From: Succinatimonas sp. UBA7265
GTDB taxonomy: Bacteria > Pseudomonadota > Gammaproteobacteria > Enterobacterales > Succinivibrionaceae
Length of the DNA: 20,057 bases
Assembly (NCBI GenBank): GCA_002473165.1
Contig: DKSD01000029.1
Span: forward strand, 1-20,057
Direction of reading: 5' to 3'
Part shown: piece after piece, positions 7,601 through 13,620 of the stretch
Layout: the number at the start of each line of letters is the position of its first letter
Position numbering within the stretch: position 1 is the stretch's first letter
Notes under the pieces: model-generated
Seen by the model: the letters and a program-made list of their open reading frames with translations, nothing else
Told to the model about the DNA's origin: nothing
Database searches by the model: none
Position numbers and translations under genes: made by a program

Positions 7601-8371
7601 CAGGTACTGCTGATCGGAGTATTCGCGGCGCACGGAATCGTCGCCTATCTGCACGCCCTTCTGAATGCAGACGCGCACCTCGTGGATGTAGGCGTCGGTA
7701 AGCCCGTCGGCGGGCACGTCTTTGGGTCCCAGGAGGTAGCGGGTATCGTTGGTGGCGACCGGGGCGATGCCGCGCTTTAAGCACAGATCCAGCGCGGCGC
7801 ACTCAAACTCGCTCTCGCCTGAGCGCCCCGTCCTGGTGATCTCAAAGCAGAAGCGATCGCCGTAGTATTTTTGGTAAAAATCCAGGCGCTGTGTGACTTT
7901 TTTCTGATCCCCGGCCTGCAAAAACGCGGCGATGTCGCCGCGAAAGCCGTCAAGCAGGATCAGGCCTTCGGCGTATTCGCGCAGATCAGCTACGCTTGCG
8001 GCCGTATCGGCGATGTCCGGGCTGCCGGTGTCAAGCCAGGCCCTGGAGAGGATGTCATATAGATTCTGCTTGCCCTGGCGGTCCATCGCGAGCAGCGTCA
8101 CCCAAAAGGTTTTGGGTTCCTCACCGGGCGCGGCCTCTTCCCTGACGCGCAGATCCGCTCCCATGATCGGTTTGATGCCGGCTTTTTTACAGGCGCTGTA
8201 AAAGCGCACGAAGCCTGCCATATTGCAGCAGTCGGTAACGGCAATGGCCGGGATATGGAGTTTGGCCGCGCGGCTGACGATCGGGCCGACGTTCTCAAGC
8301 CCGTCGTTTATGGAATAGCACGAGTGCACGTGCAGCGGGATGTAATCGAGGGAGTGATCTTGCTCAGCCAT
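4691..8371 (-). CDS. dnaE: DNA polymerase III subunit alpha
   Basis: Catalytic subunit of the replicative polymerase, 1226 residues, intact and somewhat longer than the roughly 1160 of E. coli. An N-terminal PHP domain begins YIPLHVHSCYSINDGL and contains PAIAVTDCCNMAGFVRFY and GIKPIMGADL. The C-family polymerase core has GRGSGGGSLVAY, the catalytic aspartates in PDFDVDF (Asp420 and Asp422) and a third in KFDFLGLTTLT (Asp586). The fingers include MGKKIKAEM and EYGFNKSHSAAYALVAWWT. A beta-clamp motif SLDLF lies at residues 951-955, followed by an OB-fold. The start at 8371 has a weak AAGAGA upstream. The last nine or so residues (GKNSICIIY) do not look like the E. coli-type acidic end, and their codons are AT-rich like the island that follows. 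Confidence 0.97.
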   Translation of the reverse strand: MAEQDHSLDYIPLHVHSCYSINDGLENVGPIVSRAAKLHIPAIAVTDCCNMAGFVRFYSACKKAGIKPIMGADLRVREEAAPGEEPKTFWVTLLAMDRQGKQNLYDILSRAWLDTGSPDIADTAASVADLREYAEGLILLDGFRGDIAAFLQAGDQKKVTQRLDFYQKYYGDRFCFEITRTGRSGESEFECAALDLCLKRGIAPVATNDTRYLLGPKDVPADGLTDAYIHEVRVCIQKGVQIGDDSVRREYSDQQYLRTPEEMKELFSDLPEALYNTRIIAERCNTEIQLDVPRLPHFDTGKLTPAEYLRREAHSGLEKRLEFLYPDKTEREKQRPRYEERLETELDVIIKMDFPGYFLIVMEFIQWSKDHGVPVGPGRGSGGGSLVAYALRITDFDPLRFDLLFERFLNPERVSMPDFDVDFCQKKRALTLKHVVEHYGRDSVSQIAAFGTLAPKAAIQGAGRALGTPLGAVRRITKMIPDKPGVTFNDALGIDKKGNPCEPLSPDFLNLYNGAKASDDKEMVELIEVSRRLEGVIRSIGKHAAGVVISPTRIAEFAPEMLDSDGNPITQYDKKDVEHAGLVKFDFLGLTTLTIIDEAKVMIDARRKRQGKPPLNIAAIPYDDPASYKMLQQCETTAVFQLESTGMRQLIGKMQPDRIDDLIALVALYRPGPLKSGMVDHFVERKHGREKVCYPQPDFQDLDLKPILDSTYGVIVYQEQVMQIAQVLAGYTLGGADILRRAMGKKIKAEMDAQKDVFKRGAAKKGKDVGIAMKIFEQVQQFAEYGFNKSHSAAYALVAWWTLWLKVHYPAEFLASMMTSDCLNTEKLISYISEARRLGVKVNPPDVNLGKFAFGVDPEGNIVYGFSAIKGIGERLVDRMAEEREAHGPYKDLYDFVSRISTSFMTKATLEALIKAGAFDSIGPGRAQMVASIPTALRYAEQKQENSSSGSLDLFAAAGEDIRPSYVQCREWSEKTRLYYEKSLLGLYLSGHPIDAYRLELSRFVGGLTFENMQPGTKDRPRQVTLGGVVVNSVCKLSKKNDGSKFYIVTLDDSTGTFELALFGKNAEKYAQILEEREKRNTARHGRGIKQEAEGQPSPLILVVEGGLSMGDDGLMRMRVQGLSSLEELRERDAKKLRLRLSSELFEECSGELMNLLGSSRVSAEEIRQRKSTAEDPQSVASGCQLEIVLGNRLAGISGNYLFLASDQLIDGIRELSGKNSICIIY

Positions 8372-8487
8372 GGCCGGTTCTCTTAAAGCTTTAAGGCATC
8401 GCTTTGTCTGCGGCGCAGTGCCTCATGCCTCAATGTAGCATGTTGCGGGACGGTTTTTCTGCGGCCTGCGCCGCGATCCCAAAAGCG

Positions 8488-8509
8488 GGCGCGGCGTTGA
8501 AGCCGCGCC
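8488..8509 (-). terminator. Hairpin after the membrane protein gene, possible weak terminator
   Basis: A perfect 8-bp stem (GGCGCGGC / GCCGCGCC) with a 6-base loop begins 21 bp after the stop of the membrane protein gene at 8530. On the minus strand it is followed by CGCTTTTGGG, so only four T. It could weakly separate this gene from dnaE. Confidence 0.4.
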
Positions 8510-8529
8510 ATATCTTCTTTTCGGCACGC

Positions 8530-9138
8530 TCAGCGCCGATCTTCGGGGTTTAAACCCGAGAACAGCGCCCGCCGCGCCTGCTCCCGATCCGCAGTCTCCG
8601 GATCTGCCTGGTATTTTGGCAGATGCTGCGCATCAGGCAGCACGGCAGGCGCAGGTTCAGGCTCATCTGCAAGCTCATCGGCAGGCACCGCTGACACCGC
8701 CTGCGCGGCCAGATGTTCAGCGCTGCGCTGTTCCTCCGCGCGCGCCCTGACGCGGTTAAAGAGGTTTGGATCCGCGCTGGCGCTCGGCGCCGCGCTCTTT
8801 GCAGAGCCCGTACCCTGTGCTTTGGCAGTCTCAGGAGATAGCTTTTTCCTGCCGTAAACCTTCACAAGGTGCGGCACCATCAGCATAAGCCAAAGGAGCG
8901 AAGCAAACGCGATACCGGCTGCGCGATAAGAGATTACCCCGAAGGCCTGCTCCTGCACAAAGAATCGCAGAGCCTCAAAGCTCCTGGGGAACACGATCCC
9001 CGTAAAAAGCAGCGCGTCGCCCAGGATCATGATGATGACCGAGCGCTTAAAGCAGCGCGGCACCAGGCAGCCTGCAAGCCCCAGGGCGCAGAGCGCCCAG
9101 CCGGCGCTGCTGAAAAACGCATCCACCGCAGTCATCAT
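8530..9138 (-). CDS. Small membrane protein with acidic Ala/Pro-rich tail, unknown function
   Basis: A protein of 202 residues that I do not recognise. The first 90 or so residues hold three hydrophobic segments (around 12-28, 33-51 and 70-91), with RCFKRS in the first loop and KVYGRKK after the third. Positive residues after segment 3 suggest a cytoplasmic tail. The tail (100-202) is low complexity: Ala, Pro, Glu and Asp rich, with ADELADEPEPAPAVLPDAQ. It ends in QARRALFSGLNPEDRR. Base composition and codon use match dnaE, and an AAGGCGG lies upstream of the two start ATGs (I use the first, 9138). It lies 158 bp before dnaE on the same strand, with a hairpin between. The three-segment N-terminus vaguely recalls small YgjV-like membrane proteins, but this is not a claim. 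Confidence 0.65.
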   Translation of the reverse strand: MMTAVDAFFSSAGWALCALGLAGCLVPRCFKRSVIIMILGDALLFTGIVFPRSFEALRFFVQEQAFGVISYRAAGIAFASLLWLMLMVPHLVKVYGRKKLSPETAKAQGTGSAKSAAPSASADPNLFNRVRARAEEQRSAEHLAAQAVSAVPADELADEPEPAPAVLPDAQHLPKYQADPETADREQARRALFSGLNPEDRR

Positions 9139-9357
9139 TGCCGTTTCCGCCTTTGAATCACGTTAAAGCCCGATCTTCGACACTTGTGGTAATTTCAGGT
9201 TTCCTGCCCTCTGCCGAGGCTGCATGTGCAAGCCTCAGAGCTCTTTATCCGCATTATCCGCTGCGTTGGTGCTCCGGCCTTAAAGCGCTAATTTTCCCGT
9301 ACAGCCTGCCTTTAAAGCACCGCTGCACTCAGCGACGCATCCGGCCTGTGCTTAAGA

Positions 9358-10719
9358 TTATCGCAACAAAAACGCCATGTAGACAGGAATATACAGGATC
9401 CCGTCTTCCTCTTTGAGGTTTTTAGGATGGATAACCACGGAGCCTGAGATCCTTTTTTTAAATCGCTTCCGAAACTCTGCCAAGGAAGCGGTTTTGTAGT
9501 TCTTCGATGACTTCACTTCTACAGGCAAAATACGAAAATCTGTCTTCCTGCCGTTTGAGAGCAGAAAATCTATTTCAATGTCATTACGATGCTTTTCAGG
9601 GCTGTAGTGAGTGTAAAAATACAGTTCATGGCCGTTGGCGCGCAGCATCTGCCCCACGAGGTTTTCAAAGAACATGCCTTGGTTTATGGCGAGAGTGCCG
9701 TTTAGCAGTTTTTTGTACAGCTCGGCATCCTGAATTTCTTTGGGAGAGAACGTATGGCTAAGCAGCAGCCCGCTGTCCCCCAGATAGCATTTGAGCTGAG
9801 TGCTGTCTTCATTGAGAGCCAGACCGACATTGGGATCACGGCAGAGCAGGCAGAGATTGGCGATCATCGCATCCTGCAGCCAGAAAAAAGCATCAGCAAG
9901 CCCTGAATAGCGCGCGTTCTTTTCAATCTCATTGAGAACGACGGTCTTCTCGTGCTTTGATAAAAAACCAGGGATCTGCTCGAAGATAGCCGCGACCTTG
10001 GTGCGATAGCGGCGTTCGGCTTTCATGATGTCTTTGCCGTAGAGATCGAGGATGCTGCGCTTTGCCTGATCGGCGGCGTAAAAATCCAGGCCGTTATCCA
10101 AATAAGCGGCGACGCTCTGCGGCATGCCGCCAACAATCATATATTGCTCGATAAGCAGCATGGCCTTGCGGTGCAGGCTGTCCTCAAGCGGGATTTTCCT
10201 GTTAAAGCAGTCCTTGATGTACTCAAGCAGCACTTCCTCGCCGCAGGCGGTCAGGAACTCCTCAAAGTCCATGGGATACATGCAAAGGGATTGCTCTTCA
10301 GAGGGGATCACGATATTACTGACATGCTCGCGGATGCTGATGAGCGAGCCGGTTTCCAAAACGCTGTACCGTCCGTCAGCGACGATCGCTTTTACCGCCT
10401 CCCTGGCTCTGGGGAAACACTGCACTTCATCAAAAATGAGCAGGGATTTGCCCCTTTCAAGGCGCACCCCGGTCTGTACCTGAAGGAGCTGGTAGAAGAC
10501 ATCCAGATTGTCGAGATGGTTGCGGAAGATGTTCTTTACCTGAACTCCGGCCTTGCTGAAATCAAGCAGCAGGTAAGAGCGGTATTCATTTTTGGCAAAC
10601 TCTGCTGCCACCGTCGATTTCCCGACCCGTCTGGCGCCCTCGATGAGCAGCGCGGTTTTGCCATGTGAGGTGTTCTTCCACTGCACCAGCTTTTCATAAA
10701 TTTTGCGTTTAAACAGCAT
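9358..10719 (-). CDS. AAA ATPase with DUF4143 C-terminal domain
   Basis: P-loop ATPase of the AAA_14/DUF4143 family, 453 residues and complete. Walker A is GARRVGKST (residues 28-36), Walker B LLIFDEVQ (Asp97, Glu98), and ETGSLISI is the sensor region. The middle contains YMIVGGMPQSVAAYL. The C-terminal domain has CYLGDSGLLLS, then a PD-(D/E)xK-like set EIDFLL (Asp384) and PVEVKSS (Glu401, Lys403). The biological role of the family is not settled; members occur as mobile single genes in many gut bacteria, and toxin/defence or DNA-handling roles have been suggested. It stands alone: downstream are 220 bp without a gene, upstream a regulatory-looking repeat array. A GAGG lies upstream of the ATG at 10719. 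Confidence 0.9.
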   Translation of the reverse strand: MLFKRKIYEKLVQWKNTSHGKTALLIEGARRVGKSTVAAEFAKNEYRSYLLLDFSKAGVQVKNIFRNHLDNLDVFYQLLQVQTGVRLERGKSLLIFDEVQCFPRAREAVKAIVADGRYSVLETGSLISIREHVSNIVIPSEEQSLCMYPMDFEEFLTACGEEVLLEYIKDCFNRKIPLEDSLHRKAMLLIEQYMIVGGMPQSVAAYLDNGLDFYAADQAKRSILDLYGKDIMKAERRYRTKVAAIFEQIPGFLSKHEKTVVLNEIEKNARYSGLADAFFWLQDAMIANLCLLCRDPNVGLALNEDSTQLKCYLGDSGLLLSHTFSPKEIQDAELYKKLLNGTLAINQGMFFENLVGQMLRANGHELYFYTHYSPEKHRNDIEIDFLLSNGRKTDFRILPVEVKSSKNYKTASLAEFRKRFKKRISGSVVIHPKNLKEEDGILYIPVYMAFLLR

Positions 10720-10743
10720 GTTTCTAACCCTCAGCTCTTATGA

Positions 10744-10772
10744 AGCATAAGGCGACCATACGCTAAGCGCAA
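10744..10772 (-). promoter_or_regulatory. Possible promoter of the DUF4143 ATPase gene
   Basis: On the minus strand TTGCGC (10767-10772), 17 bp, TATGCT (10744-10749), about 25-30 bp before the ATG. The hexamers are weak, but the -35 falls inside the nearest 18-bp repeat, so a protein bound there would cover it. Confidence 0.35.
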
Positions 10773-10845
10773 GGTAAATTTGTGGGAATTATTACGCTAT
10801 GCGCAAAGTAACGAATACGTGGTTTTGACGCTATGCGCAAAGTAA
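10760..10845. repeat. Three 18-bp direct repeats with exact 34-bp period
   Basis: Copies are at 10760-10777, 10794-10811 and 10828-10845. The last two are identical (ACGCTATGCGCAAAGTAA); the first differs at two bases (ACGCTAAGCGCAAGGTAA). Starts are 34 bp apart both times, close to three or so helical turns, so all copies face nearly the same side of DNA. The 16-bp separators are unrelated to each other. They lie 40-126 bp upstream of the ATPase start and suggest an operator array or iteron-like protein-binding sites. Confidence 0.85.
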
Positions 10846-11135
10846 TATTTCATAACTATTTGAGATTCAACGTATGTCAAAAAGAGTTCGTTCTCTTCCC
10901 CATGAGGGGTTTAACTGACTGCGGGGGAAGGCTCAGTGCAAGCTGCGGCGGCACAGCTTAAACGGCAGCGGATCGGATTCCGGCAACCTCAGATTTTGCC
11001 TTAAAGCACCCGGCACAACCCTCACTCGGAAGCATCGCTGAAAAACGCCTGCCGCCGCGGCTGCCATCACCGTCTGAACCTGGGAATTACGTTAAAATAC
11101 CAGTCCGAATTTTATCGATCATCTGTTCCCTGGCT

Positions 11136-11933
11136 ATGTTCATTTCAAGCATCGATCCGATCGCCTTTACCTTAGGTCCGCTCACCGTCAGGTGGTACGG
11201 GCTGCTGTTCTCCGGCGGTTTTGTCATCGGCTATTTCATCATGCAGCTGATGTTCAGGCGCAAAGGCTATAAAACCGAAGATCTCGACCGCATGCTCGTC
11301 TATTTGTTTTTAGGCTCGATCCTGGGCGCACGCCTCGGGCACTGCCTCATCTACGAGCCGGATTTTTACCTCGCGCACCCCCTGGAGATCCTCAAGGTAT
11401 GGAAAGGCGGCCTGGCCTCGCACGGCGGCTCTGCGGGCGTGCTGCTCATCATGGCGTATTACTGCCATAAATACCGCTACCGTTTCCTTGACTTAGGCGA
11501 CATGCTCTGCATCCCGACGGCGCTGGTGTGCGCGCTGATCCGCCTGGGCAACTTCATGAACTCCGAGATCGTGGGCGTTCCCACGCACGCAGACTACGGC
11601 GTCGTGTTCACCGCTTTGGGCGAGGACTTCCCGCGCCACCCGGCACAGCTTTATGAGTGTCTCTGCTACGCAGTGATTTTCTTAGGGCTGCTGCTCATGT
11701 GGATAAAAACATACAGATCACAAAAGAAGCCTGAGGGGCTGATCTTCGGGCTCTTCATCACCCTGGTGTTCCTCTCAAGGTTCTTCATAGAATTTGTCAA
11801 AGTTGAGCAGGCTGACTACTCAACAGGCTCGGCGCTCACCGTCGGGCAGTACCTGAGCATTCCCTTTATCTTAGGCGGGCTGGCAGTCTGCGCTTACGCG
11901 CTGAAGCGCCGCCCTGCATCCCGTGGAGAGTGA
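11136..11933 (+). CDS. lgt: Prolipoprotein diacylglyceryl transferase
   Basis: Inner-membrane enzyme that moves a diacylglyceryl group from phosphatidylglycerol to the lipobox cysteine of prolipoproteins, the first step of lipoprotein maturation. It has 265 residues, a normal length, with about seven membrane segments. Signature residues are present: ARLGHCLIYEP, the HGG with His96, the Lgt signature IRLGNFMNSEIVG (Arg136, Asn139, Glu144), HPAQLYE (168-174) and SRFFIEFVK (Arg215, Glu219). The Shine-Dalgarno before the ATG at 11136 is poor, but the N-terminus MFISSIDPIAFTLGPLTVRWYG fits the family well. Its stop overlaps the ribosome-binding region of glmU, so the two genes are translationally close and probably one operon. 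Confidence 0.96.
   Translation: MFISSIDPIAFTLGPLTVRWYGLLFSGGFVIGYFIMQLMFRRKGYKTEDLDRMLVYLFLGSILGARLGHCLIYEPDFYLAHPLEILKVWKGGLASHGGSAGVLLIMAYYCHKYRYRFLDLGDMLCIPTALVCALIRLGNFMNSEIVGVPTHADYGVVFTALGEDFPRHPAQLYECLCYAVIFLGLLLMWIKTYRSQKKPEGLIFGLFITLVFLSRFFIEFVKVEQADYSTGSALTVGQYLSIPFILGGLAVCAYALKRRPASRGE
11925..11928 (+). promoter_or_regulatory. glmU ribosome-binding site inside lgt
   Basis: GGAG six bases before the ATG at 11935, inside the last codons of lgt. It favours ATG 11935 over the in-frame GTG at 11923, which overlaps this site and has none of its own. Confidence 0.75.
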
Positions 11934-11934
11934 A

Positions 11935-13329
11935 ATGAAACTTGAAATCGTGATCCTCGCAGCCGGCAAAGGCACGCGCATGCGCTCTGATCTGCCCAAA
12001 GTGCTCCATCCCGTAGGCGGCAGGCCCATGCTCTCCTGGGTCATAGAGACGGCACAGTCTCTAAAGCCTGCGGCTGTGCACGTGGTAACCGGCCATCGCG
12101 CCGAACTGGTCGAGAAGCTCGTTGCGGATCTCCCTGAAAAGCTCAAGGCAGGCGTCAGCTGCGTCAGGCAGGCGCGGCAGCAGGGCACGGCTGACGCCGT
12201 GGCCGCCGCGCTGCCTGAGGTCTCAGATAATGCCGACGTGCTGGTACTTTATGGCGACACCCCGCTGGTGCGATCAGAGCTTTTAAAGACCTTCATCAAA
12301 GAAACCGCAGATGCCCCGCTGGGGGTGCTCTCGGCGCACACCGACACCCCCAAAGGCTACGGGCGCATCATCCGCGACGCCCGGGGAGGCTTTGACTGCA
12401 TCATCGAGGAGAAGGACGCCAGCGATGCGCAGCGCCTGGTAAAAGAGATCAACACCGGGATCATCCGCGCCCGCGCCGCCGTGCTCAAAGAATGGCTTCC
12501 CAAGATCGGCAATCACAACGCCCAGGGCGAGTACTACCTGACCGATCTTGCCGGCCTGCTGCGCCGCAGCGGCCTGCAGGTTGCCATCTGCAAGGCCCCG
12601 GAGTTTGAAACGCTCGCAGGCGTCAACTCGAAATTCCAGCTGGCGCGGGCCGAGCGCTGTTGCCAGCGCACTCAGTCCCGCCGCCTTATGGACGAGTACG
12701 GGGTCACGCTTGCCGATCCCGAGCGCCTTGAAGTGCGCGGCAGCCTCGAGTGCGGCCGCGACTGCTTTATCGACATCAACTGCGTCTTCGAAGGGCAGGT
12801 TAAGCTCGGCGATCGCGTAACGATTTGCGCCGGCTGCGTCATCAAGGACTGCACCATCGGCGATGACAGCGTGATCTCCCCTTACACCGTCATGGAAGGC
12901 TCCGAGCTTCACAAAGAGAACACCATCGGCCCCTTTGCCAGGCTCAGAGCGGGCAACGTGCTTGAGGATCGCGTCCATATCGGCGATTTCGTCGAAGTAA
13001 AAAAATCCCGCATCGGCGCGGGCACGAAGGCAGGCCATCTCTCTTATCTGGGCGATGCGAAGTTTGGCAAGGACATCAATGTCGGGGCGGGCACGATCAC
13101 CTGCAACTACGACGGCGCCAACAAACACCGGACCGTGGTGGGCGATGACGTGTTTATCGGCTCTGACACCCAGCTCGTGGCTCCGGTCGAGGTCCCGGCG
13201 CACGTGACGATCGGCGCCGGCACCACCTACACGCACAGGATCGAGGCAAAGGAGGGCGATCTCGTGATCACCCGCCCGCGCGAGGCCGTGGTGCCGGGCT
13301 TTGCCAGGCCGCAGAAGCAGGCCAAATAA
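11935..13329 (+). CDS. glmU: Bifunctional UDP-GlcNAc pyrophosphorylase / glucosamine-1-phosphate acetyltransferase
   Basis: Cytoplasmic trimer that acetylates glucosamine-1-phosphate and then makes UDP-GlcNAc, the precursor for peptidoglycan and LPS. It has 464 residues from the chosen ATG. The N-terminal Rossmann pyrophosphorylase domain starts with VILAAGKGTRMRSDLPKVLHP, then QQGTADAV, VLYGDTPLV and GEYYLTDLAG. The C-terminal left-handed beta-helix shows hexapeptide repeats (IGDDSVI, IGPFARLRAG), FVEVKKSRIGAGTKAGHLSYLGDA with the conserved active-site stretch, and VGAGTITCNYDG. The C-terminus GFARPQKQAK matches the usual ending. It lies immediately behind lgt and 291 bp before glmS, with a large hairpin between. 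Confidence 0.97.
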   Translation: MKLEIVILAAGKGTRMRSDLPKVLHPVGGRPMLSWVIETAQSLKPAAVHVVTGHRAELVEKLVADLPEKLKAGVSCVRQARQQGTADAVAAALPEVSDNADVLVLYGDTPLVRSELLKTFIKETADAPLGVLSAHTDTPKGYGRIIRDARGGFDCIIEEKDASDAQRLVKEINTGIIRARAAVLKEWLPKIGNHNAQGEYYLTDLAGLLRRSGLQVAICKAPEFETLAGVNSKFQLARAERCCQRTQSRRLMDEYGVTLADPERLEVRGSLECGRDCFIDINCVFEGQVKLGDRVTICAGCVIKDCTIGDDSVISPYTVMEGSELHKENTIGPFARLRAGNVLEDRVHIGDFVEVKKSRIGAGTKAGHLSYLGDAKFGKDINVGAGTITCNYDGANKHRTVVGDDVFIGSDTQLVAPVEVPAHVTIGAGTTYTHRIEAKEGDLVITRPREAVVPGFARPQKQAK

Positions 13330-13353
13330 GCGGAGCGGAAATAAATCTGCCAG

Positions 13354-13383
13354 CCTTAAGGCAGCCTTACGGCTGCCTTAAGG
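13354..13383 (+). terminator. 13-bp perfect hairpin between glmU and glmS
   Basis: CCTTAAGGCAGCC, a TTAC loop, then the exact reverse complement, 24 bp after the glmU stop. No real T-run follows in either direction, so it may be a weak terminator, a 3' end stabiliser or a processing site rather than a classic intrinsic terminator. Confidence 0.5.
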
Positions 13384-13605
13384 TTATCTGAATGCTGCTT
13401 TGCAGGTTTGTTTTTCCCTTGCTGCGTGAGTCTGCCTGCCACATTAAGCGGTAATCTTCCCGTCGCCTGCCCTGCATGTCTGCAGGCCTTAAACTGCGAA
13501 AAAATTCCGCGGGTGCAGACAGCGCGGCTTTCGCGCATTATGATCGGATGATTTAAGGCAAAGATCAGCAGATCTCGAGCCGGACAATTACCACGACCCT
13601 GAATC

Positions 13606-13612
13606 AGAGGAG
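13606..13612 (+). promoter_or_regulatory. glmS ribosome-binding site
   Basis: AGAGGAG, eight bases before the ATG at 13621; a strong site that fixes the start and gives the Cys2 needed for catalysis. Confidence 0.8.
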
Positions 13613-13620
13613 CGAAAACC

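Larger units (their letters stand above)
10720..11135. other. Intergenic region between divergent ATPase gene and lgt
   Basis: A stretch of 416 bp without a convincing gene. The left third holds the 18-bp repeats and the ATPase promoter. A small CCCC-ATGA-GGGG hairpin lies at 10898-10909. The rest must hold the lgt promoter, but I could not pick one with confidence. Confidence 0.6.

Noticed and set aside
9216..9235. Bulged stem-loop GAGGCTGCA/TGCAAGCCTC in the gap after the ATPase gene
   Set aside because: No T-run on either strand and not close to a stop; weak evidence for a terminator.
10144..10668. Plus-strand open frame of 174 codons opposite the DUF4143 ATPase
   Set aside because: Antisense to a well-supported gene with Walker motifs; no start site or family features.
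10760..10845. Possible short CRISPR array
   Set aside because: Repeats of 18 bp and separators of 16 bp are too short, only three copies, no cas gene; better read as protein-binding sites.
12283..13236. Long open frame (317 codons) on the minus strand opposite glmU
   Set aside because: It mirrors the third-position GC bias of glmU and has low-complexity Ala/Asp/Val composition with no recognisable motif; a shadow.
13384..13620. glmS ribozyme in the glmS leader
   Set aside because: That ribozyme is typical of Firmicutes, and I could not find its conserved core or pseudoknot arrangement here.
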